From Burkholderiales bacterium (GTDB lineage: Bacteria > Pseudomonadota > Gammaproteobacteria > Burkholderiales > Burkholderiaceae_E): a stretch of DNA of 64,000 nucleotides. Positions 62,829 through 64,000 of this stretch are shown in pieces. Both the position numbers and the translations under genes were made by a program. The stretch is from positions 1 to 64,000 of the forward strand of contig JAIYCW010000039.1 in the NCBI GenBank assembly GCA_027487815.1, written 5' to 3'. Every line of letters starts with the position of its first letter. The first letter of the stretch is position 1. The notes under the pieces were generated by a model. That model made no database searches. It worked only from the letters and a program-made list of their open reading frames with translations, and had not been told where the DNA came from.

Positions 62829-63239
62829 TCACTTCGCGCGCATTCGGTTGTTTTTGGCATTGTGTTCCAGCTCACAAAGCCCAAGTTCCTCCATGAGAGG
62901 TGGAACATAAACACCGAAACGGCCGCGCAGTCCCTTCTTCAGACCATACCAGCCACCAATGGGGTTTTTATCTGAGCGAGCCCACGCTTCGACCGTTCCT
63001 TCCTTGACTGGCTTCTGCTCGTCGGTGCCGCCGAGTTCCACCCAGTCGCCAGCCTTCCTGAGCATTGCATGCAGGTCGGCGATACATCGTGCGTCGTAGT
63101 GGAGGACCGTGCTTCCCACTGTGCACACGAGAATTCTCTTGCCGTCCTTCTCGTCGGTATGCATGGTGTACGCAGATGTTCCCGGTGGGGTTTTGAGCTT
63201 CCACGGATTGTCCTTATCGCGAGCTGGCAATGTGGGCAT
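62829..63239 (-). CDS. Hypothetical protein
   Basis: A 136-residue soluble protein: YTMHTDEKDGKRILVCTVGS, WVELGGTDEQKPVKEGTVEAW and GRFGVYVPPLMEELGLCELE. No family name is certain. GGAAAGGTATGCC precedes the ATG at 63239. Confidence 0.6.
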   Translation of the reverse strand: MPTLPARDKDNPWKLKTPPGTSAYTMHTDEKDGKRILVCTVGSTVLHYDARCIADLHAMLRKAGDWVELGGTDEQKPVKEGTVEAWARSDKNPIGGWYGLKKGLRGRFGVYVPPLMEELGLCELEHNAKNNRMRAK

Positions 63240-63341
63240 GGCATACCTTTCCGGTGGTGCAAGGCTGGTTCGCGGATGACGCCTATCGTTCGATCCAAAC
63301 GGACAATAACGCATAGTCGCGCTGGGTGAAAAGGCCTTGCT

Positions 63342-63872
63342 TCACAGCCTGCCTGCGCGCAGCGCCCGCCTGATTATGTATTTGACGCCCCACCTATGAA
63401 ACGGAACGATGAAGAATAGGTATGCCTTTCCGAACCAGTTGTGGACGACACAGACGGTTGACACAACGACTGAAGAGCTTTGGGTTCCAGGTTCCCGAAG
63501 TATTGAGAGCCTGAAGTCAAGGTGTCCGTTGTCTCGTCCGGCAATAAGTTCGTGGTCGTTGACGTCGAAAATTGGCCAGGGCCCGATGATGTCACCAACC
63601 CTGTAGATATCTCTTCTTGACGGCGCCATGACTTCTGCGTCAGTTGGCACGGAAAGTCCGCACCACCCTGCGATTCTATTTCGCAGTACCAGGGCAAGTT
63701 TGAACCATATCGGATGGTGATCAAAAATCGCGAAGAAGATCTCGATGACTTCCGGGGGTGGTGTCTTCAGCGGTGCACGGTATGAATCGCAGAAGTAGGC
63801 AGCGGCGACAAGTTGTGGCTGCAACGCACTCGCCAGCGGCACATCGCATTCAACAGGGGCAGCGTACAGCAT
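63342..63872 (-). CDS. DUF2867 domain protein
   Basis: A 176-residue protein matching DUF2867: FFAIFDHHPIWFKLALVLRN near the start, DIIGPWPIFDVNDHELIAGR in the middle and DFRLSILR near the C-terminus, ending FIVPFHRWGVKYIIRRAL. Function unknown. The ATG at 63872 is chosen; the frame continues upstream without homology. It is the last recognised gene in the window. Confidence 0.75.
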   Translation of the reverse strand: MLYAAPVECDVPLASALQPQLVAAAYFCDSYRAPLKTPPPEVIEIFFAIFDHHPIWFKLALVLRNRIAGWCGLSVPTDAEVMAPSRRDIYRVGDIIGPWPIFDVNDHELIAGRDNGHLDFRLSILREPGTQSSSVVVSTVCVVHNWFGKAYLFFIVPFHRWGVKYIIRRALRAGRL

Positions 63873-64000
63873 GGCGTTGATTCTGACGCCTAACGATTTA
63901 GGTGAAAGGCCGGTACAGGTGCAGCACTGTAATCGGAATGTGGACAATGTATTGACCACTGTCCGATCACAATACCGCTATTCCAGCCGGTCCTTTCCAA

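Noticed and set aside
1-64000. CRISPR array, rRNA, tRNA, replication origin
   Set aside because: I saw no regularly spaced repeats, tRNA T-arm patterns or rRNA sequence on reading the window.

Overview
The window looks like part of a betaproteobacterial chromosome, most likely Burkholderiales or a close relative. This rests on the gene families present (PhaM-type PHA granule protein, Bug/TctC binding protein, HflX, the DUF493-LipB-LipA block, PEP-CTERM protein, arn operon), the moderately high GC content and the frequent 4-base gene overlaps; no rRNA or tRNA was found to place it further. The first gene is cut by the window edge (C-terminal part of 4-hydroxyphenylpyruvate dioxygenase).

Region by region. 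0.6-5.6 kb is a patchwork: a CcdB toxin with a hybrid antitoxin, an EF-hand exported protein, a three-gene membrane operon (34-aa miniprotein, ABA4-like protein, 7-TM protein), and a low-GC membrane-protein cassette lying between two 90-bp near-identical copies of the 3' end of a DUF1993 gene. 5.6-10.3 kb is ordinary metabolism (sulfhydrylase, CoA-binding protein, enoyl-CoA hydratase, PhaM, FIST protein). 10.3-15.2 kb is an accessory patch packed with toxin-antitoxin (TA) modules: three intact pairs, an orphan ParD with a truncated ParE, a PIN remnant, a decayed RelE/ParE pair, a reverse-transcriptase remnant and a PEP-CTERM protein.

15.2-28.0 kb is the most interesting block. Leftward: a MerR-type B12-binding regulator with CarH-like photoreceptor residues, a DUF2256 zinc-ribbon protein, an iron-sulfur photolyase of the PhrB (6-4) class and an MFS transporter. 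Rightward, divergently: FAD amine oxidase/desaturase-like protein, DUF1365, cyclopropane-fatty-acid-synthase-like methyltransferase, Tat-exported chalcone-isomerase-like protein, GPH transporter, DUF3833 lipoprotein, SDR, SnoaL-like protein, ferritin-like di-iron protein and a stand-alone heptose-phosphate adenylyltransferase domain. Together they read as a light/singlet-oxygen response that repairs DNA and remodels membrane lipids.

28-40.6 kb is mainly housekeeping: GNAT, gamma-glutamylcyclotransferase-like, YegP, BirA, VanZ, hydrolase, two tandem paralogues of unknown role, D,D-carboxypeptidase, D-amino-acid transaminase, DUF493, LipB, LipA, one more TA pair and HflX. 40.6-44.8 kb holds an OmpA-like protein and a divergent, low-GC operon of four lipoproteins with CsgG, DUF4810 and GNA1162 members. 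44.9-52.7 kb is one long leftward operon: a complete branched-chain-type ABC transporter, an alpha/beta hydrolase, a Bug binding protein and a TauD-type dioxygenase. 53.3-60.1 kb is an arn (Ara4N-lipid A) operon in which ArnA is split into two genes. The right end has an AlkB-type hydroxylase and uncharacterised genes.

A recurring feature is the four-base TTGA junction, in which a TTG start overlaps the upstream TGA stop; at least five adjacent pairs appear to use it.
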